Source: Owenia fusiformis
Taxonomy: Eukaryota > Annelida > Polychaeta > Sabellida > Oweniidae
Length of the DNA: 64,000 bases
Direction of reading: 5' to 3'
Assembly: GCA_903813345.2 (NCBI GenBank)
Contig: CAIIXF020000002.1
Location: forward strand, 23,576,455-23,640,454
Within the stretch, counting starts at the first letter, position 1. Every line of letters starts with the position of its first letter. The notes under the pieces were generated by a model. That model was not told the DNA's origin. It was given only the letters and a program-made list of their open reading frames with translations, and did not search any database. Made by a program: the position numbers and the translations under genes. Shown here one piece after another: positions 38,801 through 52,100 of this stretch.

Positions 38801-41800
38801 GCAAATAATAATTTTCTCCAATGGTTTGGCCAAACATTTGTTGCATTTTTTGTTCATTTCAAATTTTATTGGATTGTTTTTGCTGATTGGAATTTTTATG
38901 GAATAAACAGTTTAATGCGTTGGGTTTTACCCTTTGACAATATGGCCTTGTGTAATTATGGCCTTGTGTAATTATGATATTGTCACGTACTCGATCATTC
39001 TATATTCTCAGTCAATACTTCGGGCTTTGTATGAAAAACCGTATACCTTGTACCCACGTGCCGGCGTACTTGGGGCATGATACATTCTTTGAAGAGTTCA
39101 ATTCTAACGTTTCAGATTATTCTGATCATATGAATTGTAGGTGCATTAATGCACTTGTAGACCTACGTGTATGTCTTATAGATCCAACATTTTTCTAGTC
39201 ATAAATAAGGCCAGAATTGCAAAATTGTTTACCTTTGCTATTTCGATAAAAATTGCCTAATTGAAATGCTCGTTCACTATAGAACCAATCTACACTAAAA
39301 CGTGAATTTACGATTCCTGAGACTAAAATTATCTTTAATCATGCTGTGATTAAATAAAATGATACCCTGACATATTTAAAACTTATTTAGAATGGATTTT
39401 TCTCTATTGAAAAGTCCTTTGAATGGCGCTATTTTGACAATCAATGAAAAACAAAAAATTAACAATTCTGGCTTTATTTTATGACTCTGTATCTATCTAT
39501 CTTTCACTAGACGAAGTGCACATCTATGGATACTATGAATGTATTTATACCTCAGATAGCATTAAAATTGAATAATCTTTTAAAACTTTAAAAATTGATC
39601 CCTTCAAAAACTGCATCACCACCCACGTACATGGGTATGAGGTACGAAGCCAATACTTCGTAAAGAAATCATGAAATAACAACATGTAGAACAAGGCATT
39701 GCCATTACAAAATGTCATCACCGTGTAGTTCAAGTCAAATCTTGAAAAGAAAATGATTATATGAAGCAAGTTGAAAAATGCCTTTTTGAACTTTTTGAAC
39801 TTGAGAGGTCAAATGTCAATTCAAAAGTCAGATTTGACTTCTGAGAACTTGTAGGTGATTTTGAAAATTCGGTCAATTCGAAGCAAGTTGAAAAATACCT
39901 TTTAGACCCTCTTTACTTTGAGAAGGTCATTGAAGGTCAATTGTAAAATTTAAAGTCAGATTTGAATTTTTGAAAAATTGGTCAATTTAAGACCGTTTTC
40001 ACCTTAAAGAATATGAATGTACAGTAGTAAGAAAGAGGAGTGCATTCTTGTTGTATTGTTTTTGAAGAATGGACACTGCAGCTATCTAAAACCAGTGTGG
40101 CACAAAACATGATTGACAGTGTTTGGCTCAATATTTACACCTTGACTGTCACATGCAGTGCACCGAAGCTGTTCTTATTAAACCATTTTCAATCACTCAA
40201 TAGTTGAATTGTAAACACAAAATAAATACAATTTTCAATGTACCTGATACATGCAGTGCATTGAAGCTGAACCAATCAAACCAACCCACTTCTCTACACA
40301 TTTACCACATAGTTAATACAAAAGAATTTTTCTAAACTTGGATCATGGGTCAATTACCCTTCATAAGAATCAGTGTGGAGTTTAAGTTAGATAAACTATT
40401 CGAAATGGGTCATATGAGAACTAATAGCCTCACGCCAAGCCCCTCTGCTATTATTTCTCATAAAACCCAGTACTCATAGTTTATCCGTAACTGAATGAAC
40501 GATTAGAGGATTCAGTGACCTTCTATAAAATTACAAACTGAACATGTTGTTATACCTTAGATGACTACCTGGTGTTATTCACTAAAGGGGGTCTCATTAT
40601 AGGTTGGCACATAAAAATGCCTTTGGGTTCAATGACTGCCACTTGGTTCAGGGTTGTTGCTTTTAGGGGCTGTAATTAGAAATAGAGGTTTTGGTTTTAA
40701 TAAGGGATTCCAAACTTATCTTTAGGCCATAGGTCTATGTAAAAGTAGTAAAGAGTAAACTTATGCCTTCCTTCCTACTACTTTTCCCTAGGCCTATGCT
40801 GTAGGTCAATCGACGGAATTATGATTACGCTTAGGGGTGCTGTGATTCCAGAAATCAATAAATGCTGCATCTAATATAACACCATTCTTGAGTCGATTTG
40901 ACCTAGGATGAAGAAACTACATAGGTGACCGCGGGCTTTGAAACCCCATTACAAGTAGTAATAGCGAATTCAACTAACAACTGTCAGATCAACCTACTAT
41001 TTCATGGCTCATTAAATATAAATAGTACCTGCCACTATTTCATTCATATTAAAATGAATTTGCCATCAAAAGTAGGTTAAATCATCGCCTTTTACCCAAC
41101 ATATGACATCATAAATACTATCAAAGTGCAGTCTAATACCGAGTGAGCCAAAAATCGAGCCCAAACTAATTCCGCATCTGTTAAAATGTTATTTCGCATA
41201 ATAAAACCTTGTTTAATGTTCTTTCATTTTACTAAGTTTAATTGGCCCTGCCCCAATAGTCGGGATTTTATGGCTATAAAACGAAACATGGTCCAAAATG
41301 CCAGCCTCATCTCATGACTACGGGCTATCTCTGAGATAATGTCAACTCCTACAACAAGTAGGAGAACATTTTCTGTGACCATGAACTTACATCCTCAACC
41401 GACCAGTGCAGGTCTGCCTGAAGGGACGAGGCTGAAATTTGTAGAATGGCCATAGAATTGTGACCTTGAGGAATGGACCCATGAAACATGGTAAAATGCA
41501 AAAAGATTTTACATGGTAAAATTAACTAAATATGATTTCAACTCATACTGGATGAATGAGTTAATAACATTTCTTTGGATGACATTTTTGCCTCACCCTG
41601 TAATTCATTTTATTTTCACACTTATTCATTTCAGCCTGCCCTAATATAACAAAGAATCTAGGTTGAATAGCCAAAACCAGGTACATGTAATTACAAAGAA
41701 CTATTCAGTATATAAATAGCTATACATGAATGACACAACTGTTTTATACACAAACAATAAAGGTTAAATACAGGATTATAATCCATAACGCTGAGTAAGT

Positions 41801-42235
41801 CACTATCTGAGTGTTGCAACAAACAAATTATTTATGGCACTTAGCTGCCCTCTATTTTGTAATTGTATAATATTAGTATGAAGCACTTTAAAATATCAGA
41901 AAAAATACGAAAAAATCACGAAAAAAATATCAAAAAGTAGGTTTACAATTAACTTTTCCCCTTTACAGTTTAAATCATGTCTTAAAGTTCAATACAACTT
42001 TGCACTAAAAATTATTAAAAAGGCCTGCACTTTTGGTGAAAATTGCATCTGAATTAGGGAAAATTGGTGAGGATGGGTGGATTAGGGACAGCTTAAGAGA
42101 TAATTCAATCAACTTGATTATCATCCTTATGTCATTTATTGAAGATAAGACATGGATCTAACAGAACCATTTGATTTTGTGGTTAACTTATTCTTCGAAC
42201 TAAAGATATAGCCCTTTGAAAATGGCTTGCCATAC
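35855..42235. repeat. About 6.4-kb segment bounded by roughly 210-bp inverted repeats
   Basis: 35869-36080 and the reverse complement of about 42035-42232 share GCAAGCCATTTTCAAAGGGC and ACCAATTTTCCCTAATTC. The interior has no recognisable gene. It holds a roughly 310-bp tandem duplication (37911-38535) and a short relic of the AAGGTCA minisatellite (about 39740-39990). It may be a large foldback or two independent opposed copies of one repeat. Confidence 0.6.
37911..38535. repeat. Tandem duplication of about 310 bp
   Basis: Both units contain ATGCCAACCAC, GTATTTACTAAAATAAAATT and AACACATTTTGACACCTATT. Confidence 0.85.
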
Positions 42236-43130
42236 CTTACATGCTCTTTTGGATAATTATGTCACCAATTTTTTTCAAATTTTCAATTGATTGATCATTT
42301 TGCTCATCGGTTACCCGAATCACTCATAACACCACTAGTTTTATTATGATTTAACCCCCACCCCTTGAAATGTTGATTCGCTTTTCATTTGATCTCATAA
42401 AAATCAACATTCATCACTCAGGATATGGTAGTTTACCCCCTCCCCTTTAATGAAATTAACTTTATAATTCTGCAATGTTTTTGTTGACATTTTGACATCA
42501 TCCCTTATAGAGGGATTTAGCTAGGTCTCAGAGGCATAACATTCTGAACTATGAACACTTTAATTTATGTGTATTATTCATATGTGTTTTATGGCACTTC
42601 AGATAATATTGCTCTCGGTATACTTAAACGTACAAGCATAAGTAAAGTGAGAATTAGATATATCGAGAAAACACACTTAAATCGTAATATTGATATATTT
42701 TAGGATTGTCATATTATAATTGCTCAGTACTGCATTTCTACTTTCTTGCGACGTAATAGTTGTTTATTTGATTTGGAGTGCTATTGAAAATAGCCTATTT
42801 TCAATTTATATAACTTTCAATGTTACTCAACTTTTTCATCATATTTACTGTCTGAGTCTCTCTTTAAAGTCTAGCTTTTAAAAATGATAAATAAGCAATC
42901 ATTATTTCTTTCTTCTTCAATGCTTTTATTGTGTTTTACAGGTTACATCATTAGCTTCGTGCTATCATTTCTAATAATGAAGACAGCTAAGCATGAATGA
43001 TAAAAAGGACGAAAAACAGTTTTAGCCAAAAGATGTACATCAGAAAACACTGTGTGATACTTCTTAAGGAATGAAGGAACAATACGTCACAGTGTAGATG
43101 CTACACTAAGAGGATTTATTATCTAGTACA

Positions 43131-46100
43131 ATGTTAGTGTTTCAGAAGAGGGACTCGGAGCTGAATACTTCAGGGAGTGAGGTAAGAATCTTATATTAGT
43201 TAGAAGTATTTTTATTTCTGACCCACCAAGGATGTTTTCTCTTCAGTGGCTGCTAATTTAGTTTTGTTTTCACAAATTTTTGCCCAAACAAATTATCCAT
43301 ATTTTGATGAGTTTCTTATTTTTAAGAGTGCAAATGATTCATTCATTGAATGCCCCAAGTATGTTATTAAAATATGAGTTGGGTGTGGTACCCGCTTTTT
43401 CATTGCTGGGGAGATCAATTGCAAGTGATGCCATAAACATGGAAGATGGAAGGAAGAGAATGAGGCAAGGGGTGGGGGTTGTACCTTGTAATGCAAATAG
43501 GGGAAACTATGTTAATGGCAAGGGGTAGCATCTGGTTAGAAACAGTGTAATGATGGATAAATGAAAATGAAAGGGAGTAAATGAGTGAGCCACAGTACAT
43601 TTATTTTAAAGTAATATTTCCTGAACTGAGAATGCTGAAATCCTTATTGAAGATTTATGAAATATGAACATAAAGTAAAATCCTTATTGAAGATTTTTGA
43701 AATATGAACATAAAGTAAAATCCTTATTGAAGATTTTTGAAATATGGACACAAAGTAAAATCCTTATTGAAGATTTTTGAAATATGGACACAAAGTAAAA
43801 TCCTTATTGAAGATTTTTGAAATATGAACATAAAGTAACAATTGTCATCCACCTTGTAGCTTCAAAAAATAAATAAAGTGTTAAACATACAACATTCATT
43901 GTACACTGTTTCATTCTCGCCAATTTGAGAAAATTAATAAACTAGTTCCTTTCAAATTACATTAGCCTTTTACTTTACAGAATTTAAAAATGCTTGCTTG
44001 TTAGAGAACAGGTGATTCACCCGAGTACTCTTTTGATCTCTTTGATCATAAATCAGAAATAGATAGCAGTTTATCATTTTTATAGTCCCTTTACTTTAAT
44101 TTTCAAGTTTATTTGTCAATTTAAGATCTGTTATATATAACGTAACAAATCTTGAAGATAAAACTATAAAACTTGTGTGTCAAAATTAGGTATTAATAAC
44201 TCACATTGACCTTGCATAAGATTTTGTACAGTACTTTGTAATATTTTGATATTATTTCAACTGGAAAACAAATTTTTATAATTATTTTATAATGATTACA
44301 ATGTTTCATTTTACTTTAGACAATTTTAGTCACATATCAATTTCACCTGAATTTATGCGTAACACAATCAGTGTGTCACCCTGGCAACAGTGACTGTGTG
44401 TCACCCTGGCAACAGTGACTCAATGATGGTGATTGTGGAGCATTTCTATAAATACGTTGATGCAAAATCTAATCTGATTTACCAAAATCCAATTTTTCCT
44501 GAGGAACATATTCATTCTCAAATTGCCGAATTTTGAATTCTCAACATATATCAGTGTGCTTTAATGCCGAAAGGATCACTGTCTCTAAAAGTAAATATTA
44601 TGATTTTTCACTTGTAGACTTCTACCTCTAATGATATTGCCGAGTCCACTACTGATGAGCCTGAGTCTACTAGGGGGCTATGGTCTCGCAGGGTAGAGTT
44701 CCTCCTCTCAGCACTAGGGTATGCTGTAGGCCTGGCTAACATATGGCGATTTCCTTATCTTGTGTACAGAAATGGGGGAGGTAGGTTCGATTCACAGTTG
44801 ATGGATTGTGGGAAAGTCCCCTCTTTATGTATGGGGTAGGTGGTTACCTCTGTCCAAATCAAAATTCAATGGCAGGAAATTTTTTGTACCAGATATGGGT
44901 ATATTTGATGTCAGGGGTGCACTTTAGTTTTAGTTTTTCCTGCAATTACTTGGTTGATAATGGAATATCAGTGAACAGTAAAGAATTCAGAAATTTTCAG
45001 TATGCATGTAGTGCACAATTATTAACATATTAAGAGCTGAACAGTTAAACAGTGTAAATTGAGACTGCAGATTTAATTCTTCTATCATATTTACATCAGT
45101 GTCACGATATAGGGTAGTGATTTTTGGGTTTTTATTTTGTGCTACTTTTGGACTTAGACATATTGTAAGATACATACAAAAATCTCTACCCTATATCGTG
45201 AAATATATCCATATTTATGGGAATTCTCTAGTGTTGTAACTCGCGGGGATTTTTGGAATCGAGTAATTCGTGTGATTTTGAGTCTGAGATCGAATAAGAA
45301 TCGCGATTTTTCATCAAAAAAATAAACAAGAAAAAATCTTACCATTGCATGTCATATGGTCGTTTTTTAGTCCTTTTTTCAATGTTGTTCACTTGCACAA
45401 TACCCTAGGTACGCTAGGTATATCAAGAGTTGTCCATATCTACCGATTTAAATAACATACTTACGATTAATTACGACAAAAATTGAAATATTGTTTATTT
45501 TATGTTTCCCGCCACACATTGTTGCAGCACTTTCATTTCCGGTTCTACGGACTGAATTAATCATGGAATTAAAAAATAGACTCCAAAATATTTCATTTAA
45601 ATTAGATTTATTACTCATATTCATTCAAATATAAACAAATGATACACGGAACAATCATTTGTACATAGTTTCACCCTGTTTGTAAGAAAAAACAATGCAT
45701 TTGACGTCAGGATTCGCTGTGAAATCGCGAATACGAATACAAATTTGCGAGTCTCAGACTCGTGTAATAATTCGCGAAATCTGAACTCCTAATCGAGCCG
45801 AATTCTATAACACCTTGGCGAGACGATTCGATGACTACGTGAGTACTTATCTACACCACTAGAATTCTCATAATTCTTTAAAACCAGCAATGTATAATGA
45901 ATGACCACAATTTATCCAATTTAGTGATATTCCTCTATTTTTCAGGTGCCTTTTTCATTCCCTATTTCTTCTTTGTCCTGTGTGCTGGTATTCCCTTGGT
46001 GTTTATGGAGGTGGCATTTGGCCAATATGCCAGTCTGGGACCACTCACTATATGGAGGGTAGCCCCACTATTTAAAGGTAATAACACATCGCAGCCAAAG

Positions 46101-49100
46101 GGGCCACCAAGGCAGTTGTTCCATTAACATCAGTCAACAGAGGAAAATTGTCCATTGTTATTTCCAAAATCTCACATTGTTTCGTGGAATTTTGCGATTC
46201 TTTCCATCATTTTAATTCAAGTTTTGAATAACTTTGCCTCTTGCTTTTGATCATTCTGTCTATGTCAGAAATATATTGAAACCTTTGAAAAAAGGTAACA
46301 TTTTACAGTTTCTGAAACAAAAAACAATTAACAAAGATTGAGTTAGAATGGAACAAGAGTAGAATGTAAGAGGCTATCTTCTTAAAGGCAGAATGATTCC
46401 CCTTCGAAACCTAATTTTTATGTGTGGGGACATATTGTTATAGTCTTCAACTTTTTATAGATACATTCATTGTTTGGTGATCAGCGGTTGGTGTTGGATA
46501 TCTGTAACAAATGGCAGATGTGTGGTGAGACTGCATGTTAATGCCTTGTTTTATTATATGTAAAAGAGCTTGATGTATGTTTGTTTTTATTATAGGTATT
46601 GGCTATGGCATGGTGGCCATATCATTCCTGGTCAGCATCTACTACAATGTGCTCATATCCTGGACTCTCTTCTACCTGTTCGCCTCAATGTCCAACCCTC
46701 TACCTTGGACCACATGTGACAACTTCTGGAACACACCAGGTAGGAAATATTGAATCAAGTTTTTATCATACCTAAAAAAGTTACTCTATTGGTGTCAGCT
46801 TGACATCTCACTTTTCTTGTCAGTCATCGCCATTCCAGGAAAACAACAATTAATGAAATTAATTTTACAGATGTTACATGGTAAGAAGTTCGAGAGCTGA
46901 TTAGCGCAATATTTTGAAATGTAATGATAAGATTGACTTTAAACCCATATGGTCAACAAGCCCACACTGCTATATATTTGGTAGGATATTGTTCACGCAC
47001 CCTGTGCCTTGTTTTTTGCCAGTGAAACTTACTTTCAACTCTTCTCTATTCCTTTTGCACAGCTAAAAAAGCACCATGCAGAATAAGTGTGAATTTTTCC
47101 CATGCTGAATCAGCATTTCTTTTTTAAATTCTCATTAGCTCTTTATTGAAAGAGATAAATAAAATAAAACACCACATTCCTTAAAACACCACATTCCTTA
47201 AAATTGGTGGATGTTTTTTTTATGTCACCAACAAATAGTGGTGACATATTGTTATGGTATCCATTTTTTTGTGATCTGACTAGATTTTAGATTTGACCTT
47301 CTCAAGGTAAAAAAGGTCAAAAAAGGTCAAATTGTCCAATTTTTTTTCAAAATCATCTCCAAGTTCTCAGAAGTTCAAATCTGACTTTAGATTTCAGATT
47401 TGAGCAACAAGGTGTTGACATTTTGTCGTGTTAATGCCTTGTTAAAACTTAACTTTTGATGTCATACAGTGAAACATACAGCATTCTCTAAAAATTATGG
47501 ATGTTTTTTTCAAATTTAATTTCAGCATGCCTTTTGAACAAGTACAACAGATTCAACTGCTCAAGCCTAAACGGAACCTTGCACTTCGACAACGGTACAT
47601 GTCTCAACGTCACAGACCCCTTAGCACCATCTCAAATATTGGGTGTCGAATTGAATTTGACAAACTCAAATATAACAAAGTTCGAAAGTCCCACAGAGGA
47701 GTACTTCCAGTATGTATTTCTGCCATGATTGTTATGTAATTTTTTAATTGTTATTATATTTTCTAAAATCACTTTTCTAACATTAACCTATATGATTTTT
47801 GATGAATACATACTAGAACTAATGGAAACAGCAACTCAAAGTTTTTCACCAAACATATAATTCCTGTGTTTTTGAAATAGGTGAGGCAAATTTCAGATAG
47901 AGATAATATGCTGCTACTGTTGGACATGATTTTCAGTAAAACATAGTATTTTTCAGGAAATTCTTGGTGAGGCTTGCTCATACCCATGTTCTTTCAATAG
48001 GCGAGGTAAATTTCAGATAGCGATGATTAGACTGCCTACTGTTGGACATAGTAAAACGTAGTATTTTTCGGGAAGATTTTGGTGAGGCTTGCTCATACCC
48101 ATGTTCTTTCAATAGGCGAGGTAAATTTCAGATAGCGATGATTAGGCTGCCTACTGTTGGACATAGTAAAACGTAGTATTTTTCGGGAAGATTTTGGTGA
48201 GGCTTGCTCATACCCATGTTCTTTCAATAGGCGAGGTAAATTTCAGATAGCGATGATTAGGCTGCCTACTGTTGGACATAGTAAAACGTAGTATTTTTCG
48301 GGAAGATTTTGGTGAGGCTTGCTCATACCCATGTTCTTTCAATAGGCGAGGTAAATTTCAGATAGCGATGATTAGGCTGCCTACTGTTGGACATAATATT
48401 CAGTAAAAAGTGATCCTTTTCAGGAAAATTTTGGTGATGCAGTTGGCTAACCTTTGAAAATTGTTTTCATGTAAATTCCCTGTAATATGAATAATACTGC
48501 ATAATTTTGCCATGTAATGTGTTTCAGCCACTATGTGCTACAGATCACTGATGGGTTAGAGAATATAGGCACAGTCAGATGGCATCTTGCATTAGCCCTG
48601 CTTGGTTCTATGTTAATGCCTTGTATGTTAATGTGTTTTAGCCACTATGTACTACAGATAACTGATGGGTTAGAGAATATAGGCACAGTCAGATGGCATC
48701 TGGCTTTAGTCCTGCTTGGTTCTATGTTAATGCCTTGTATTTTAATGTGTTTCAGCCATTATGTTCTACAGATCACTGATGGGTTAGAGAATATAGGCAC
48801 AGTCAGATGGCATCTTGCATTAGCCCTGCTTGGTTCTATGTTAATGCCTTGTATGTTAATGTGTTTCAGTCACTATGTGCTACAGGTCACTGATGGGTTA
48901 GAGAATATAGGCACAGTCAGATGGCATCTTGCATTAGCCCTGCTTGGTTCTATGTTAATGCCTTGTATTTTAATGTGTTTCAGCCATTATGTTCTACAGA
49001 TCACTGATGGGTTAGAGAATATAGGCACAGTCAGATGGCATCTTGCATTAGCCCTGCTTGGTTCTATGTTAATGCCTTGTATTTTAATGTGTTTCAGCCA

Positions 49101-52100
49101 TTATGTGCTACAGATCACTGATGGGTTAGAGAATATAGGCACAGTCAGATGGCATCTTGCATTAGCCCTGCTTGGTTCTATGTTAATGCCTTGTATTTTA
49201 ATGTGTTTCAGCCATTATGTGCTACAGATCACTGATGGGTTAGAGAATATAGGCACAGTCAGATGGCATCTTGCATTAGCCCCGCTTGGTTCTATGTTAA
49301 TGCCTTGTATGTTAATGTGTTTCAGCCACTATGTGCTACAGATCACTGATGGGTTAGAGAATATAGGCACAGTCAGATGGCATCTGGCATTAGCCCTGCT
49401 TGGTTCTATGTTAATGCCTTGTATGTTAATGTGTTTCAGCCACTATGTGCTACAGATCACTGATGGGTTAGAGAATATAGGCACAGTCAGATGGCATCTT
49501 GCATTAGCCCTGCTTGGTTCTTGGATCATTGTCATATTTACTCTCATCAATGGGATACGATCTGCTGGAAAGGTAGAATCATTCATTTGGTATATACATT
49601 TAGGCAGCAAATATGGTGATTAATTGAAACTTTATATGATAAAATATGAGTTATATTTGTCATTGCTGCTTCTTTACCCTTGCTTTAAAGAAAAGTTTTA
49701 TTAGCAGCACTCAAGTTTTTAATATTGACAAATATGTTTTAAATATACAGTTTTATAGATAAACGAATATGTTTATCCTATGCCAAGTAGAGTTTTAGGG
49801 AGATATGTTGGTAATATGTATTCTGTAAAAAAAAATATTTTGACATTTTGACATTAGAAAAAATTGGAAAATAATGTAGTACAGAATTAGAAAATTCCAC
49901 TGGGTATAGGATAAAGCAGTTATGTACGGTCGGTTTGGATATGGGGTTTATCCCTAGTGAGATTGCACATCTACCTTTTGTCCCTATGGTCCCTCAGGTA
50001 GATATGCATATCTCCCTCTGGATAAACCCCTTATCCAAAACCTGCCAGTACATAACATTTATGTATACACATATTTCCTCTTGATAAACCCTGTATCTAA
50101 AACCTCCCAGTATATAACTCTTATATATTATAGGTAGTATATGTGACTGCCACTCTTCCATACCTGCTGTTGACTGTACTGTTTATCAATGCTGTACTTT
50201 TGCCTGGAGCTTCTGCTGGGATACGATATTATTTGATGCCCGACTGGAAAAAATTGGCTAGTGGTCATGTAAGTCAACTAACTGTCTTTAATGAATTATT
50301 CTATTAAATACCAGTATGTTTACCGAATATACCCATAGTCTTCAACTTTTTTTGTGGATGGTGTTTGGCAGTCTGTGTCTGAAACAAATGACAGTTGGTG
50401 ACATTTTGTATGTTAGCCTTGTCAATCTTAGTCATGAACCATAGGTGTTCACTGTTCAGATTATCTACCTTTTCAGGTGTGGGGAGATGCTGCTAATCAA
50501 GTGTTATTCTCTCTTGGACCATGCTTCGGGGGCCTCATCACTCTCTCCAGTTATAACAAGTTCAATGCTAACTGCTACAGAGACACTATTTTCATATCTT
50601 TGCTCAATTGCTTCACTAGTGTATTTGCCGGCCTTGTCATATTTGCCACGTTGGGATACATGGCAGAACTATCAGGAGTGAAAGTCGGGGATGTTCTCAT
50701 TGGAGGTAAGAATTTCTCGTCATTTGTATTCTGATTTTTGTTATGATTATGCCACTTTCTAAGTAACACTATATATGAAAAATACTGGTGGCCCTGTGGA
50801 CTTTTGTCCCAAAATTGATTGTAAAGGAATGAAAAGATTAAATAGTACAAACAAGACAGTAATCTTCCTTTTTATTATTGATAAATTGTCATTTTTTGTC
50901 ACTTTAAGTTGTACTTTTCTGTTGGCAGCCAATCAGGCAACACACTGTCATTCACTTCCTACCTAAAGGAAATCTAGGAATAAGTCCCCATCCTAAGGTT
51001 GGCGGGGGTCTTGTTCTTCTGGCTGGCGTGGTAGGTTTAGGCCTGGTGGGTATCCCTTCATGTGGAGAAGCAGTTGGGCTAGCATCTTTTGGCTGTGTTG
51101 TTATTTGTCTTTCCCCAGTCTTACCCTCACCCCCATCATTATGGTTACCCACATCATCGTCCCCACTTAAGGGAATATCTGAGTCACTTGGACAGAAACT
51201 TATATTGGGGAAAATATTGTCTGTAAGGTATGGTGTAAAGTATGGGAAATCATTAGGGTTGTCAATGGTAGATTCATATCCCATTGTTATATATGAAGAG
51301 TTGGTTGCAATTGATAGGAAAGTATCTGATGAATTGTAGTTTTCATACTTGGTTGACTTCAGTCCTATTATAATCACATGTACGCCATTTGATTTCAATA
51401 TGGCTGCCTCCTTTATGGCTTTCTTTACCTTATTTGGGTGCATGACGCCGTCGGTGATCAGGATAAAAACTTTTGGGATTTCAGGTCCCCTTGCTCCATT
51501 TTGTACCGTAAACATGGTCGACCATGACATGTCCATAGCTCTATGGGCCCTAGAGCCACACCCAATACGGCCCAGTTTTAGATAATGTAAAGCAAGTAGG
51601 TACTCAACTCTGTTCGTATAATCATCAAGGAACATTTTATTCTCCACGACCTTGTTGTATAAGATAATCCCGAAACGTGTGTGGTTCGAGGAAAGCTTCA
51701 AGTTGACCATTAGACGCGATACGAGTTCTTTAGGATTTGGGTTTGCAAGATCTACCGAACAGCCTGTATCTATGGCAACCACAATGTCCATGCAGTACTC
51801 ATTACGGATGGCTACAAAATAATTATATACACCGTATTGTGCTTACTTGTTAAATGTATACCAGATTTTTTGAATATGAGCTCTGAATTGTAGTTACAAT
51901 ACATTATATCAATGTCAAAAATGTACAGTACATAGATAATTAATATTGTTGAAACATTTTTTAAGTAAATCTATTATTCTTAAAACTTACCTATTTGAGA
52001 TGACCATTCTATATGATCTAGAAATAAAATCATAAAGATAAAGACCTGTTCTTTTTTGCTCGACATGTTCTCCTTATTTTTACTTATTCCTTAAATGTTT

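Noticed and set aside
43641-43840. Regular direct repeats as a CRISPR array
   Set aside because: Contiguous 40-bp tandem copies without unique spacers in an animal intron.
44780-44795. B-box-like AGGTTCGATTCAC
   Set aside because: It overlaps the donor of SLC6 exon 2 and has no A box at the right distance.
48517-49623. 368-codon ORF as a single-exon gene
   Set aside because: It is the nine-copy exon array of the SLC6 gene; only the acceptor-bounded parts are homologous to the transporter and the rest is spacer.
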